DNA from: G963674685 sp964591275
GTDB taxonomy: Bacteria > Lernaellota > Lernaellaia > JACKCT01
Direction of reading: 5' to 3'
Assembly: GCA_964591275.1 (NCBI GenBank)
Contig: CAZQAE010000001.1
Location: forward strand, 100,500-164,499
DNA: 64,000 nt
Part shown: positions 27,989 through 36,933 of the stretch, in pieces
How the letters are laid out: the number at the start of each line of letters is the position of its first letter
Numbering within the stretch: position 1 is the first letter of the stretch
Notes under the pieces: model-generated
The model's input: only the letters and a program-made list of their open reading frames with translations
Databases searched by the model: none
Told to the model about the DNA's origin: nothing
Program-made: the position numbers and the translations under genes

Positions 27989-28702
27989 ATGCGTCATGAT
28001 GGGCGACGCCCCAAACAATTGCGTGAAGTGAAGCTGACAAGAAACGTCAATGCCTATGCGGAAGGATCGTGTCTAATAGAGATGGGGGCGACGAAGGTTC
28101 AGGTGACAGCTTCGGTGGATCAGAAAATCCCCGGCTGGCTTAAAGGCAGTGACAAGGGTTGGGTTACGGCGGAGTACGGAATGCTGCCGCGCGCGAACCG
28201 CGACAGGTCGAGGCGGGGGAAAAAATCCGGACGTGACTACGAAATCCAACGGCTTATCGGTCGGTCGTTAAGAGCGGTGACCGATTTGAAATTGATGGCG
28301 GACATGCAGGTCATTCTCGATTGCGACGTGATGCAGGCCGACGGCGGAACGCGCTGCGCCTCTATTACCGCTGCGTACGTTGCCTTGCATGATGCGTTCA
28401 AGAGATGCCTTGCGGCGGGCGATATCAAGCGGATGCCGCTCACCGATTCGCTGGCCGGAATTTCGGTGGGAATTGTCGGCGGCAATGCACTTTTAGACCT
28501 TGATTATGTCGAGGATTCCGGCGCGGATGTGGATGCGAATTTCGTCATCACCGGTCGAGGTCGCCTTGTGGAAATTCAGATAACCGGCGAAGAGTCCACG
28601 TTCAGCGACGATGAGTTAAGCGAACTTCTCGCCCTGGCGCGATTCGGCGCAAAGAAGCTGACGTCCATGCAAAGAAAAGTCATCAGGTCCGAAGGAAAAT
28701 GA
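27989..28702 (+). CDS. rph: Ribonuclease PH
   Basis: A 237-residue protein. Two ATGs lie six bases apart; AGGAG at 27978-27982 abuts the first and is well placed for the second (27989), giving MRHDGRRPKQLREV. The PH fold is clear: NRDRSRRGKKSGRDYEIQR binds RNA and phosphate, and LDCDVMQADGGTRCASIT is the catalytic core. It trims the 3' ends of tRNA precursors using phosphate. It overlaps rdgB by four bases (ATGA), a common pairing. Confidence 0.95.
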   Translation: MRHDGRRPKQLREVKLTRNVNAYAEGSCLIEMGATKVQVTASVDQKIPGWLKGSDKGWVTAEYGMLPRANRDRSRRGKKSGRDYEIQRLIGRSLRAVTDLKLMADMQVILDCDVMQADGGTRCASITAAYVALHDAFKRCLAAGDIKRMPLTDSLAGISVGIVGGNALLDLDYVEDSGADVDANFVITGRGRLVEIQITGEESTFSDDELSELLALARFGAKKLTSMQRKVIRSEGK

Positions 28703-29307
28703 AAGACAATAAGTTTTTACTTGGGTCGAACAACGCGGGCAAACTGGCCGAGTTGCGCAGGATATTGCAGCCCTTGGGAATAGATCTTTGCTCGCCGGCG
28801 GATTTGGATATCTCCGAATCCCCCGTCGAGGACGGCGAGAGCTTTGAGGATAACGCGCTGATCAAAGCGAGATATTTTTCAAAGCTCTCCAGCCTGCCCG
28901 CCATCGCCGACGATTCGGGTCTTTGCGTCGAAGCCCTGGGCGGCGCTCCGGGTGTGAGATCAGCCCGATTTGCTGGGGAGCAAGCGACCGATAGCGACAA
29001 CAACATGCTCTTGCTTGAAAAGCTGAAAAATGTTTCCGATGAAGACAGAAAGGCGCATTTCCACTGCTCGGCTGTCTGCGTTTTCCCAAACGGCGAGATC
29101 GTCACGGCTGCAGGTCGCGTTGATGGTTTGATTCTTCGTGAGCAAAAGGGCGCGCAGGGTTTTGGCTACGACCCCTTGTTTTGGGAACCTGTGACCGGTC
29201 GCGCCTTCGCCGAGGTTGACGGCGGGCAAAAGGATTCCGTCAGCCATCGCGGTCGCGCATTTCGTGCATTGGCGAAGATTCTTTCGGAGCGGATGAGTAT
29301 TGCATAA
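28699..29307 (+). CDS. rdgB: RdgB/HAM1 non-canonical purine NTP pyrophosphatase
   Basis: A 202-residue protein with the family signatures FLLGSNNAGKLAELRR, SFEDNALIKAR, ADDSGLCVEALGGAPGVRSARF and GYDPLFW, and the C-terminal SHRGRAF. It hydrolyses dITP, XTP and ITP to the monophosphate, keeping them out of DNA and RNA. Its start overlaps the rph stop. It is the last gene of the pseudokinase-creatininase-rph-rdgB run and converges on the next minus-strand gene. Confidence 0.95.
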   Translation: MKDNKFLLGSNNAGKLAELRRILQPLGIDLCSPADLDISESPVEDGESFEDNALIKARYFSKLSSLPAIADDSGLCVEALGGAPGVRSARFAGEQATDSDNNMLLLEKLKNVSDEDRKAHFHCSAVCVFPNGEIVTAAGRVDGLILREQKGAQGFGYDPLFWEPVTGRAFAEVDGGQKDSVSHRGRAFRALAKILSERMSIA

Positions 29308-29350
29308 CACTCGGCGCAAAAGGAATAATAATGAGTCGGGGAAATGCCGA

Positions 29351-31489
29351 TCACTGCGTGATTTGATTGTCTGTCGGCTTCGCCTTTTCGCCGGTCTCTG
29401 ATTTCATGACGACGACTTCTTTGATCACATCGCCGACCACGACCCGGTCCACGACCTCATGCCCCGCCATCACGCGGCCAAACGCTGTATAGGCGCCGTC
29501 AAGGTGCGGCGTCGGCAGATGCGTGATGAACCACTGGCTGTCGCCGGTGTCTCGACCGGCTGTCGCCAGGCCCACCGTGTACGCTTCGAAAGGAAGCCGT
29601 CCGGTTTCATCCCGAACAAAAAGGCCGGAGCCGCCCCAACCGGCACCCTGCGGGTCCCCGGTCTGCATAACGAAGTTCGGTTCCACGCGATGAACCACGA
29701 GGCCGTTATAAAATTTCCTTTCGACCAGTTCCTGAAATCGTGCGGCGAAAAGAGGAGCGTCTGAGTGGTGGATTTCCACAACAAAATCGCCTTTATTGGT
29801 GCTGACTTGATAGCGCGTGGTTTCAGCGAGATGCGTGGCGATCTTTTCGTAATATTTATCCGACCGCCCGGTGTCCATATTAAAAAACGACTCCATGTTC
29901 TGCGTGCCTGAATATCTATGAAGCAATTGCGCGCAGCGTGATCTGATGAGTAAGTTTTTATGCTGGAGAAACTGACCGGCCTGATCGACGATTTCGCGGC
30001 GGACCGGATTGGGACTTTTGAATTGGTCGCCGATCTTTTCCAGGGCATTCAAGGCGCTAAGGGCTGCGGATGTGTCGCTGCCGCGCATGGATTTTTTCAA
30101 TGAAGCTTTGGCGGCGTGAAAGGCCAGGACATCCGGGTTTTTCGATAGATGATCGCAAGCGATTTCACGGATCAACGCATCGTCGGATTTGAGATCCGCG
30201 ACAAGCTGTTTTTTTGCTTCTTCGATTCCAGCTTCCAACGCGGCGCCGATCAGCGCCGCTTTGCCTCGGGGATCGAATCGATACGGCGACGGTTTCAGGG
30301 GATTGACAAACAAACGCCGGAGCTTTTGCCTGGCGGCGGGAAGATTGGCGTCGGCCAGCGCATCGACGTAGGCCGCGGCGGCCAGGTGGTCTCCGGCGAA
30401 GGATTCCGCATCGATTCCCATCAGGACGTGCGCGGCGCGCGCGCTGCCCAAGGCTTTGAGTGTCCTGATTCGCAGAGCGCCCTTGCGCCTAAGCTGCGTT
30501 TCCAGCAATGCGACCGCGTCATCATCGCCCCTACGACCCAAGGCGTCGATGATAGCCAGGTGGACAGGTTTGACGTCTTCGGATTTTGTTAACTCCGCGA
30601 GCATTTCCGCGCACCGAGCGACGTTGACGCCATGCATTCCTTTTCCAAAACCCGCCAGAGCGCCGATAATTTCTTCATCCATCCGGGAATACAGCATGGG
30701 AAAAAGAAGATCGGAATTTCCGATGGTGCTCAAGCGTCCGAGCGCCCGCGCGGCTTCTGCTCGCACATGCGCATTTTGATCCTCCAAAGCCAAAGTCAGT
30801 GCGGGAATCGCTTGCGCCTTCCTCAGTCTGCCCAGCGCGATGGCCGCATAGGTTCTGACCGAGGAATCCGGGTGAGCCAAAGCTTTCGATGCCGTTTCGC
30901 GGGCCTTGGGAGCTTTTGTGCGAAACAGGGCAACCAGAGCGCTCTTGATTTGTTCAATGCGGATGCCGCCGCTTTTTGATTCGAGAGCGCGATCCAGGAA
31001 GTTCACCAGCGGCGCGGCTCGCTGTCCGCGCGCAATCATTCCAAAGGATCGTATGGCTTCATTCCTGAGTATTTCTCCAGACTCAATCGTATCGACATCG
31101 AAGTCTTTGAAGATAAAATTTTCCAACTCATCCAGAGCGCGGTCGTCTGGCGGGTTTGCCTTATCGCCGAGCCTGTTTGGATACCAGAGATTGCCCAGAG
31201 CCCTGATGGCGGCCTGTGCAAGTTTCGGATTGGGGTCATTGATATGCAGCAATAGCCCGTCGCAAGCCGCGGGGTCGCCAGAGGCGCCCAGGGCGATGAG
31301 CGCACGGAGGCGAACTTCGGTCGCGTTATCCGGCATGATGAAATGATCGAGACGATTTGCGGATGCGCGACTGTCTTCCAGTTTGAGGATTTTAGCCAAA
31401 AGCTTTAGCTGAACGTCGTCAGCCAAGGCGGTTTGGGCCAGCGTCGCGAAGGCGGCGAAGAGCAATAAGGTGATTCTAAACATTGGCAT
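29351..31489 (-). CDS. Exported HEAT-repeat protein fused to a cyclophilin-type peptidyl-prolyl isomerase
   Basis: A 712-residue protein with a signal peptide ending near TALAD. Residues about 50-530 are HEAT-like helical repeats (for example DSSVRTYAAIALGRLRKAQA and NAHVRAEAARALGRLS). Residues about 552-700 are a cyclophilin domain: KGDFVVEIHHSDAP, FYNGLVVHRVEPNFVMQTGD with the catalytic Arg of HR, GDSQWFITH and LDGAYTAFGRVMAG. It should be a periplasmic prolyl isomerase with a large protein-binding scaffold. Upstream, a perfect 7-bp hairpin (TAACGGG/CCCGTTA, 31503-31522) sits in the leader. Confidence 0.85.
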   Translation of the reverse strand: MPMFRITLLLFAAFATLAQTALADDVQLKLLAKILKLEDSRASANRLDHFIMPDNATEVRLRALIALGASGDPAACDGLLLHINDPNPKLAQAAIRALGNLWYPNRLGDKANPPDDRALDELENFIFKDFDVDTIESGEILRNEAIRSFGMIARGQRAAPLVNFLDRALESKSGGIRIEQIKSALVALFRTKAPKARETASKALAHPDSSVRTYAAIALGRLRKAQAIPALTLALEDQNAHVRAEAARALGRLSTIGNSDLLFPMLYSRMDEEIIGALAGFGKGMHGVNVARCAEMLAELTKSEDVKPVHLAIIDALGRRGDDDAVALLETQLRRKGALRIRTLKALGSARAAHVLMGIDAESFAGDHLAAAAYVDALADANLPAARQKLRRLFVNPLKPSPYRFDPRGKAALIGAALEAGIEEAKKQLVADLKSDDALIREIACDHLSKNPDVLAFHAAKASLKKSMRGSDTSAALSALNALEKIGDQFKSPNPVRREIVDQAGQFLQHKNLLIRSRCAQLLHRYSGTQNMESFFNMDTGRSDKYYEKIATHLAETTRYQVSTNKGDFVVEIHHSDAPLFAARFQELVERKFYNGLVVHRVEPNFVMQTGDPQGAGWGGSGLFVRDETGRLPFEAYTVGLATAGRDTGDSQWFITHLPTPHLDGAYTAFGRVMAGHEVVDRVVVGDVIKEVVVMKSETGEKAKPTDNQITQ

Positions 31490-31852
31490 CTCAGTGTTAT
31501 TGTAACGGGTATGCGCCCGTTAGCAACTTTCACTATAATCCGCGTTAAACAAGTTCGCCAGATATTGTGGCACTAGCGTGGTGATTGGTTCCGTGGTCCC
31601 CGAAAATCAAAGCCGATGATTTCAATGTGGACCGAATTTTCTAAGGACCGCGAGATGCCCTGACTCTTCTTTTTGCGGAACACTTTGGACACTACCGAGC
31701 AGAGTTGAAGGAAAAATGTTGAAGCCGGAAGTTAGTTTTTCAAGCAGCTTTCAGGCGCGAAAGGCAAGAGCGGTTTTTTAAGTCCCCAAAGTTTTCAGCG
31801 ATGCGTACGTACAGCTGAAAAGCACGAAAAACATGGCCATGAAAGATTTGCT
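31490..31852. other. Intergenic region with a hairpin and a dispersed repeat fragment
   Basis: No gene is seen. It holds the TAACGGG-TATGCG-CCCGTTA hairpin (31503-31522) and, at about 31570-31605, GGCACTAGCGT followed by CCGTGG and TCCCCGA, a string shared with 53790-53835. Confidence 0.45.
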
Positions 31853-32248
31853 TCATTGAGATGCGCCGGTTTCCTTTTTTTTGATCACGCTTTCCGGGAC
31901 GTAGACCACCTCGCCGTTTGCCAGTTTGTAGCAGATGCCCAGGCGTTGCCCCTGTCCATCCATCTGCTCTTTGGTCATCTTGTACTTTTCCAGCTTGATT
32001 CCGTCCTTTTTGATGATCTCCATATTCGGCTTGCCGGGATTTTTCACGATAGTGATATCGTCGGTCGCCGTCAGTAGTTCCGGGACGTTCAGGGCGTGGA
32101 ACATGGCCAGGATGAGCGCTACGGCGAAGACCATGGCAACGTCAAAAAGGTTGGCGACGCCGCCCAATGGATCGTCATCCACATCCTGCAAAAAATTTTT
32201 GTATCTTCCACGAACCCGGCGCTGTTTACTTTCACTCCGAAAGCTCAT
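31853..32248 (-). CDS. DUF2149 membrane protein (HmuV-like)
   Basis: A 131-residue protein with a basic N-terminus (SKQRRVRGRYKNF), the motif QDVDDDPLGGVANLFDVAMVFAVALI at the start of a single membrane span (about 34-55), and a mostly extracytoplasmic tail. This is the DUF2149 family, which is encoded next to ExbB/TolQ-type proteins and CobN-like chelatases in haem and tetrapyrrole uptake loci. Its start overlaps the stop of the ExbB-like gene (ATGA), so the pair is coupled. By position and topology it may act as the ExbD-like partner of the channel; this is inference. Confidence 0.8.
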   Translation of the reverse strand: MSFRSESKQRRVRGRYKNFLQDVDDDPLGGVANLFDVAMVFAVALILAMFHALNVPELLTATDDITIVKNPGKPNMEIIKKDGIKLEKYKMTKEQMDGQGQRLGICYKLANGEVVYVPESVIKKKETGASQ

Positions 32249-32862
32249 GATGTTTTCTCCCGGGTGGAAAATGCGGTTTCAAACAGATACTCCAGGTCGG
32301 ACATGTCTTTGGCGTACCAGTACTGCCTTGCGATGAGCATCATCAGGCACGAGGCGCCGATCAGAAGACCGATGACGGTGGTGCTGAAAGCGACGATCAG
32401 GTTTCCGGCCATACTTTCCAGGTCGCCGGTGGTGATGCCTAAAAGGGCCGGTCCCATGGGGATGAGTGTGCCCATTAATCCAAGAATGGGACCGACTCGG
32501 GTTCCCACGCGCATCCGGTAGCAACGCTTGTTGGCCTCAATTTCAATTTCCGAAATCAGTTTGTCCAAGTGGGTCGGATTTTCCGGCAGATGTCTGGACT
32601 GCGTGGCGAAGAGAGTCAGGAGGGTCGGATAAGCGCCCAGTTCAAAGAAAGCTTTTTTCAAATCCCCGGGAATTTGAGACTCTTCGACGATTTGCGCTAA
32701 AAATCCCCGCCACTTTTTTGCCACCAGCTTTCGGTCCAGCCATTCGCGCCCGAATCCACCCGCCTCAAAAAGCATCCAGATCAGCGCAGTCAACAATGTG
32801 ATGATAACCGGAACACGCAGCGCCAAAGTGATGTGATACAGGATATTGACCAAAGGTCCCAT
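32245..32862 (-). CDS. MotA/TolQ/ExbB-type proton channel protein (HmuU-like)
   Basis: A 205-residue protein with one N-terminal span (about 15-32) and two C-terminal spans. The family signature lies at GTRVGPILGLMGTLIPMGPAL, followed by NLIVAFSTTVIGLLIGASCLM, as in TolQ and ExbB. It would use the proton-motive force to drive an envelope process. Its start overlaps the stop of the CobN-like gene (TGATG) and it overlaps DUF2149 downstream. No TonB or ExbD gene is present in the window. Confidence 0.85.
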   Translation of the reverse strand: MGPLVNILYHITLALRVPVIITLLTALIWMLFEAGGFGREWLDRKLVAKKWRGFLAQIVEESQIPGDLKKAFFELGAYPTLLTLFATQSRHLPENPTHLDKLISEIEIEANKRCYRMRVGTRVGPILGLMGTLIPMGPALLGITTGDLESMAGNLIVAFSTTVIGLLIGASCLMMLIARQYWYAKDMSDLEYLFETAFSTREKTS

Positions 32863-35800
32863 CAGAATTTTCCTTTTCGTCCTTTGATTTTCGCCGTGCC
32901 TCGAAAACGAAAGCCGATAACAAAGATGATCAACGCGATCAGAGCGAGGACCGCAACAAATTTTCCATTCATCAGCGGCTTTTGTTTTGCTTTCTCTTCC
33001 TGTTTCTCAAGCTTGTTGCCTTCGATTGGCTCGTTTTTCGCACTAGCGTCATCAGGTATTTCCATCTCCGCCGACTTTTGCCTGAACTCTTCCAGCAAAT
33101 CGTTCAGTTCCTGCGTGCCTGGCGCCGACAGGGTCTTTTCCACGAACTCTTTGAGCTTTTCGTTGCCGCCTTCCCGGGTCCCGCCGCCTTTGCCATGTTC
33201 GGCGACGGAGCGCGAGTAGGCCTCGGCGATCTCCAATATCCGCGCCTCGTCGGCTTTCCAGAATTGCTTGCGGATTGTTTCCAGCATCGTCACCGACAAT
33301 TTCTGAAAAGCATGGGGATTTTGCTCGTCATACCACTCACGTATACGCAGGTTCTTGCTGTCTCGAATGTAGATGTCGGCGACCTGCTCCCAGTTGGAAT
33401 CGGAGATGCTTTGATCCCGCATGATTTCCCAACCCATAAGGTTGTCCACGTTCTTGGCGATAATATTGGCGCCGGCGTAGCCTTCCTTCATCATCCCCTT
33501 GATCCACTTGGGATTCGTGAGGCGGATTCGGAAATCTTTTTGCACCGCATCCGCGGAATCCACCAGGCTCGCGTTGTCCGCGTTGCGAACATCGACAAAA
33601 AGGAAATCCGGTTCCTTGCCGGTGATATGTTTGATGGCTAGCGACAAAGTTCCGTCCACCCACCATGCGAATTTGTTGGACAAAACAAAATCTCGGTTGT
33701 CGTACCAGCTACGGAGTATGAGTTCGGTCCCTTGAATCGCCTCATCGAAAGCCTCCGGGGAATCAACCCCCCACATCCCCTGCGTATAAACGTGCTTGCT
33801 GTGGCTCAGGTACACATCGAGTAGATCCTGGCGATTTTCCCATTCGCCGGATCGTTCGGTCAGATAGAAGAACCAGTTGTGGCTGTCGATAATTTCTTCA
33901 GGCTCGGCGCCGTACATGCGGGCTGTGGAAAGGGCTTGGGCTTTGGCCGGAGCAAAGCCGCCTTGCTCCAGTTTTTTTCTCATGGCCTCACTGTGATCAT
34001 AAACGTAGTTGTTTTTTTCCTTTGCCCGTGCGGCCATGCGAATGGCTTTATCCAGGAGCTTCATGAGCGAAGGCAGTTCGTCGCGATAGACGCTCCTGGC
34101 GGAAAGAAAAACATCGATTCTCGGGCGGCGCAGTTCCGCCGCCGGGATCAACTCCACATTCCGAACCCTATTTTTTGTATCCCAGACGGGGCGGACTCCC
34201 ATGAGATAAAGAATCTGTGATTCGATGATTCCGTAATCGCTGTATGTGGCGTAGGGCACGAGGCTGAAGCCTACTTTTCGGGGGTAAGCGTCTTTTTTGG
34301 CGAGCACGCCCGCCAGATAATCGTCGATGAGTTTCACGGCCAGTTCCCAAGAGGTGCGTGAGGGCAGCTCTTCGGGATTTAGGACAAACATATTGCGGCC
34401 TGTGGGAATGACGCCCGGATTTCGCTCGGGACTTCCCGAAGGGCCGGGAGGAATGAATTTTCCCTCAAGAGCCTTGAGGACGTTGTCAATTTCCTGGTTC
34501 GTGTCTTCCAGCCCCGCACTCATCTCCGCGACCATTTTCAGACTTTCCTGCACAGCTTCCGGCAACTTTTCTCCCGGCAATTTCGCGCCGGCGGCTTTTG
34601 TCGCCTCCATGGGAGTGAATCCCTGGAGCAGCATGAGCCTGATGATTTCTTCGCCCTTTTGATTCAGATAACTTTCCTCGGAAGGAGTGCCTGTCGGTAT
34701 ATCGAAAATTTCCCTGGCGGCGTTTTGAAATCGCTTGCCCATGCAATGCGCCAGGTACGGGATCAGCAGTTCATCCGATGGCCGCTGCCCGAGAATGTGC
34801 ATTCCGGTTGGGATGAATTCGTTTTGCAGGTCATGCAGATATTTGGAAATCTTTTTGATATTCCCAGTGCTGAGATTTTGTCTCGTGGGCGTTGTGAAAT
34901 GCAGTTCTTCATTCAGGCGGCACGCCGTGGCCTGCTCACTGATGCTGGCTGCGAATTTCTTCTTGAGCGCCCCTTCCTCCATCCCTTTCCATTTGATGAT
35001 GTCGGAACGCAGATTCAGCAATTCATCGGACAGCCCCGCCTCGGTCAGGGGCGGAGGGAGGAAATCGATGGTGACGGCCATGGCGCGGCGGCGGCAGGGC
35101 GTATGCTCGGCTGTGTTGCTCGACAGCCAGGGATTGACGTTAGGCATATTGCCCAGGAGGATGTCGGACCAATCGGAAGATGACAACGCCGCCTGTTTGC
35201 CGGGAAAAAGCCACTCTGTGCCATGGGATCCGAAATGCACGACAGCATCGGCGCCGAACTGCTCCTGAAGCCAGAAATACGTGGCCAGGTAGTTGTGCGG
35301 AGGCGGCAGAAGGCTGGCTTTGATATCCTTGAATTTCGTTGAGGCGATGAGAGTCTCGCCTTTCAGGGGCTGGGGCATGAGGATGACGTTGCCCAGATTG
35401 ATGCGCGGGATGACGATGTATTTTTTCCCGCCGCGCTCCCAAGTCATCAAAGTTCCTGGCGCATCGCCCCAGTATTTTTTCACTTCGTCCCGCTGGTGTT
35501 GAGGAACTTTTTCCTCGAACCAAGCCCGGTATTTTTCCTCATGGATCAAAACCGCTTTGCCGCTTGTCGCCAGTTTATCCAGGGTCCCTGCTTCCCCCAT
35601 TCCCATCTGTCGCCCATGGTCAGACGCCCATTCGAGAAGTTCATCTGCATCGGCAGGAGTTTTTGGGATTGCATAGCCGTCTTGCTTCATGGCTTCGAGA
35701 AACTTGACCATGCTTCGCGGCGCGTTCATGCAGTGCGCGGGCCCCATCATCAGCCCCGACTTGTCCGCTTCCGAATCGTAATAGATGATCGGTATCTTTT

Positions 35801-36893
35801 TGTCGGAGTTTTTCTTGTGCGCCAGTTCGATCCAGGATTGGACACGTCCGCCGATACGCCGAATCCGGTCCGGTATAGGGATAATCTCCTCGCCGCTGTC
35901 GCCGCCGAATTCGGTCCCTCCGGCGGTCAGAAATTCCGTTGCGCCTTTAAGCTCCGCCGAGACGATCTGATGCTGGATGGAGGATTTCCTCATTCCGGTG
36001 TTGACGCTTTTTCGCCACTCGTCAATGGACTCGTCGGTAAACCAGAGGGCGTGAATGCGCGGCACGTCGAGTTTTTCCCAGAACGCCGCCGGTTCCCGCG
36101 TGTGGGATGTCATGACGACCAGATCAGGTTCGAACTCTTCGAGTCGCTTAGTAAATCCCTTGGCGTCGGCGATCAGGCATAGCGCCAGTATTCCTCTTTT
36201 CCTCAACTCGGCGATGAGAGCGTCAACCACCTTCGGTTGGTGAAACACGCGGTGGTGCCGCCATGTTCCCAGGGCCACGCGGGGAGTATTTTCGATATTC
36301 CAACCGTCTTTTTCAGCCAGACGGAGAAAATCTCCGACATTTTTCATATCCCCGTACTCGGGGTGATATATTTTCACGGCTTTTTCCGCGTTCGGCGGAT
36401 CAACTTTTCCGGGCCGGTCGAAGTACGTGATCAGCGTGTAAAGGAGCATGTCTTTCATGGACTGCTTGGAAAGGCCGTAGTACCCGGCCATCTGCGGATC
36501 ATGTTTGATATTTTCCCGGCCAATCCATTCGCCCCATATCCCGCAGATCGCCGGCGGTCCCACACAAAAAGTTTTCAGATCTGGGTTTTTCTTCAGAGCC
36601 GCGGCGAATGACAGTTTGTATTGATCTTTCTGGTCACCGGAAGCGAAGGATGTGATGACAACGTCAAACTCGGAAAGATCCGGTAGCGGGTCCTGCATGA
36701 ATTTGTCGGGTTTTACGTGAATTAGCCGCACATTCAGTTCTTCTTCGTATGATTTAAGCGCCTCAAAAGCCCCGCCGCCCATGCCGATGACGCCGAAGCT
36801 TATGGGTTTCGTGTTTTGCGCCAGGGCGCCTCCGGCGGCCAGGACGAAAAGAAGCATCGCAAGGGACGCCAGTATCAATGATGGAATTTTCAT
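32862..36893 (-). CDS. CobN/magnesium-chelatase H-like protein, exported and C-terminally anchored (HmuS-like)
   Basis: The ATG at 36893 gives 1343 residues and a true signal peptide (IPSLILASLAMLLFVLAAGG, cleavage near ALAQ); a TTG nine codons upstream is less likely. The body is a full-length CobN/BchH-type large chelatase subunit, with VVHFGSHGTEWLFPGKQAAL around 550-570 matching the HGxxEWLPGK core. A single membrane span near the C-terminus (MNGKFVAVLALIALIIFVIG) anchors it. Cytoplasmic CobN has neither signal nor anchor, so this protein works in the periplasm. In TonB-receptor loci of the Hmu type, such proteins are thought to remove metal from haem or a related tetrapyrrole. It follows the receptor gene by 40 bases. 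Confidence 0.8.
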   Translation of the reverse strand: MKIPSLILASLAMLLFVLAAGGALAQNTKPISFGVIGMGGGAFEALKSYEEELNVRLIHVKPDKFMQDPLPDLSEFDVVITSFASGDQKDQYKLSFAAALKKNPDLKTFCVGPPAICGIWGEWIGRENIKHDPQMAGYYGLSKQSMKDMLLYTLITYFDRPGKVDPPNAEKAVKIYHPEYGDMKNVGDFLRLAEKDGWNIENTPRVALGTWRHHRVFHQPKVVDALIAELRKRGILALCLIADAKGFTKRLEEFEPDLVVMTSHTREPAAFWEKLDVPRIHALWFTDESIDEWRKSVNTGMRKSSIQHQIVSAELKGATEFLTAGGTEFGGDSGEEIIPIPDRIRRIGGRVQSWIELAHKKNSDKKIPIIYYDSEADKSGLMMGPAHCMNAPRSMVKFLEAMKQDGYAIPKTPADADELLEWASDHGRQMGMGEAGTLDKLATSGKAVLIHEEKYRAWFEEKVPQHQRDEVKKYWGDAPGTLMTWERGGKKYIVIPRINLGNVILMPQPLKGETLIASTKFKDIKASLLPPPHNYLATYFWLQEQFGADAVVHFGSHGTEWLFPGKQAALSSSDWSDILLGNMPNVNPWLSSNTAEHTPCRRRAMAVTIDFLPPPLTEAGLSDELLNLRSDIIKWKGMEEGALKKKFAASISEQATACRLNEELHFTTPTRQNLSTGNIKKISKYLHDLQNEFIPTGMHILGQRPSDELLIPYLAHCMGKRFQNAAREIFDIPTGTPSEESYLNQKGEEIIRLMLLQGFTPMEATKAAGAKLPGEKLPEAVQESLKMVAEMSAGLEDTNQEIDNVLKALEGKFIPPGPSGSPERNPGVIPTGRNMFVLNPEELPSRTSWELAVKLIDDYLAGVLAKKDAYPRKVGFSLVPYATYSDYGIIESQILYLMGVRPVWDTKNRVRNVELIPAAELRRPRIDVFLSARSVYRDELPSLMKLLDKAIRMAARAKEKNNYVYDHSEAMRKKLEQGGFAPAKAQALSTARMYGAEPEEIIDSHNWFFYLTERSGEWENRQDLLDVYLSHSKHVYTQGMWGVDSPEAFDEAIQGTELILRSWYDNRDFVLSNKFAWWVDGTLSLAIKHITGKEPDFLFVDVRNADNASLVDSADAVQKDFRIRLTNPKWIKGMMKEGYAGANIIAKNVDNLMGWEIMRDQSISDSNWEQVADIYIRDSKNLRIREWYDEQNPHAFQKLSVTMLETIRKQFWKADEARILEIAEAYSRSVAEHGKGGGTREGGNEKLKEFVEKTLSAPGTQELNDLLEEFRQKSAEMEIPDDASAKNEPIEGNKLEKQEEKAKQKPLMNGKFVAVLALIALIIFVIGFRFRGTAKIKGRKGKF

Positions 36894-36933
36894 AATATTT
36901 CCGCTTCGATTTTCCGGCAACCAAGTTCGTGTA

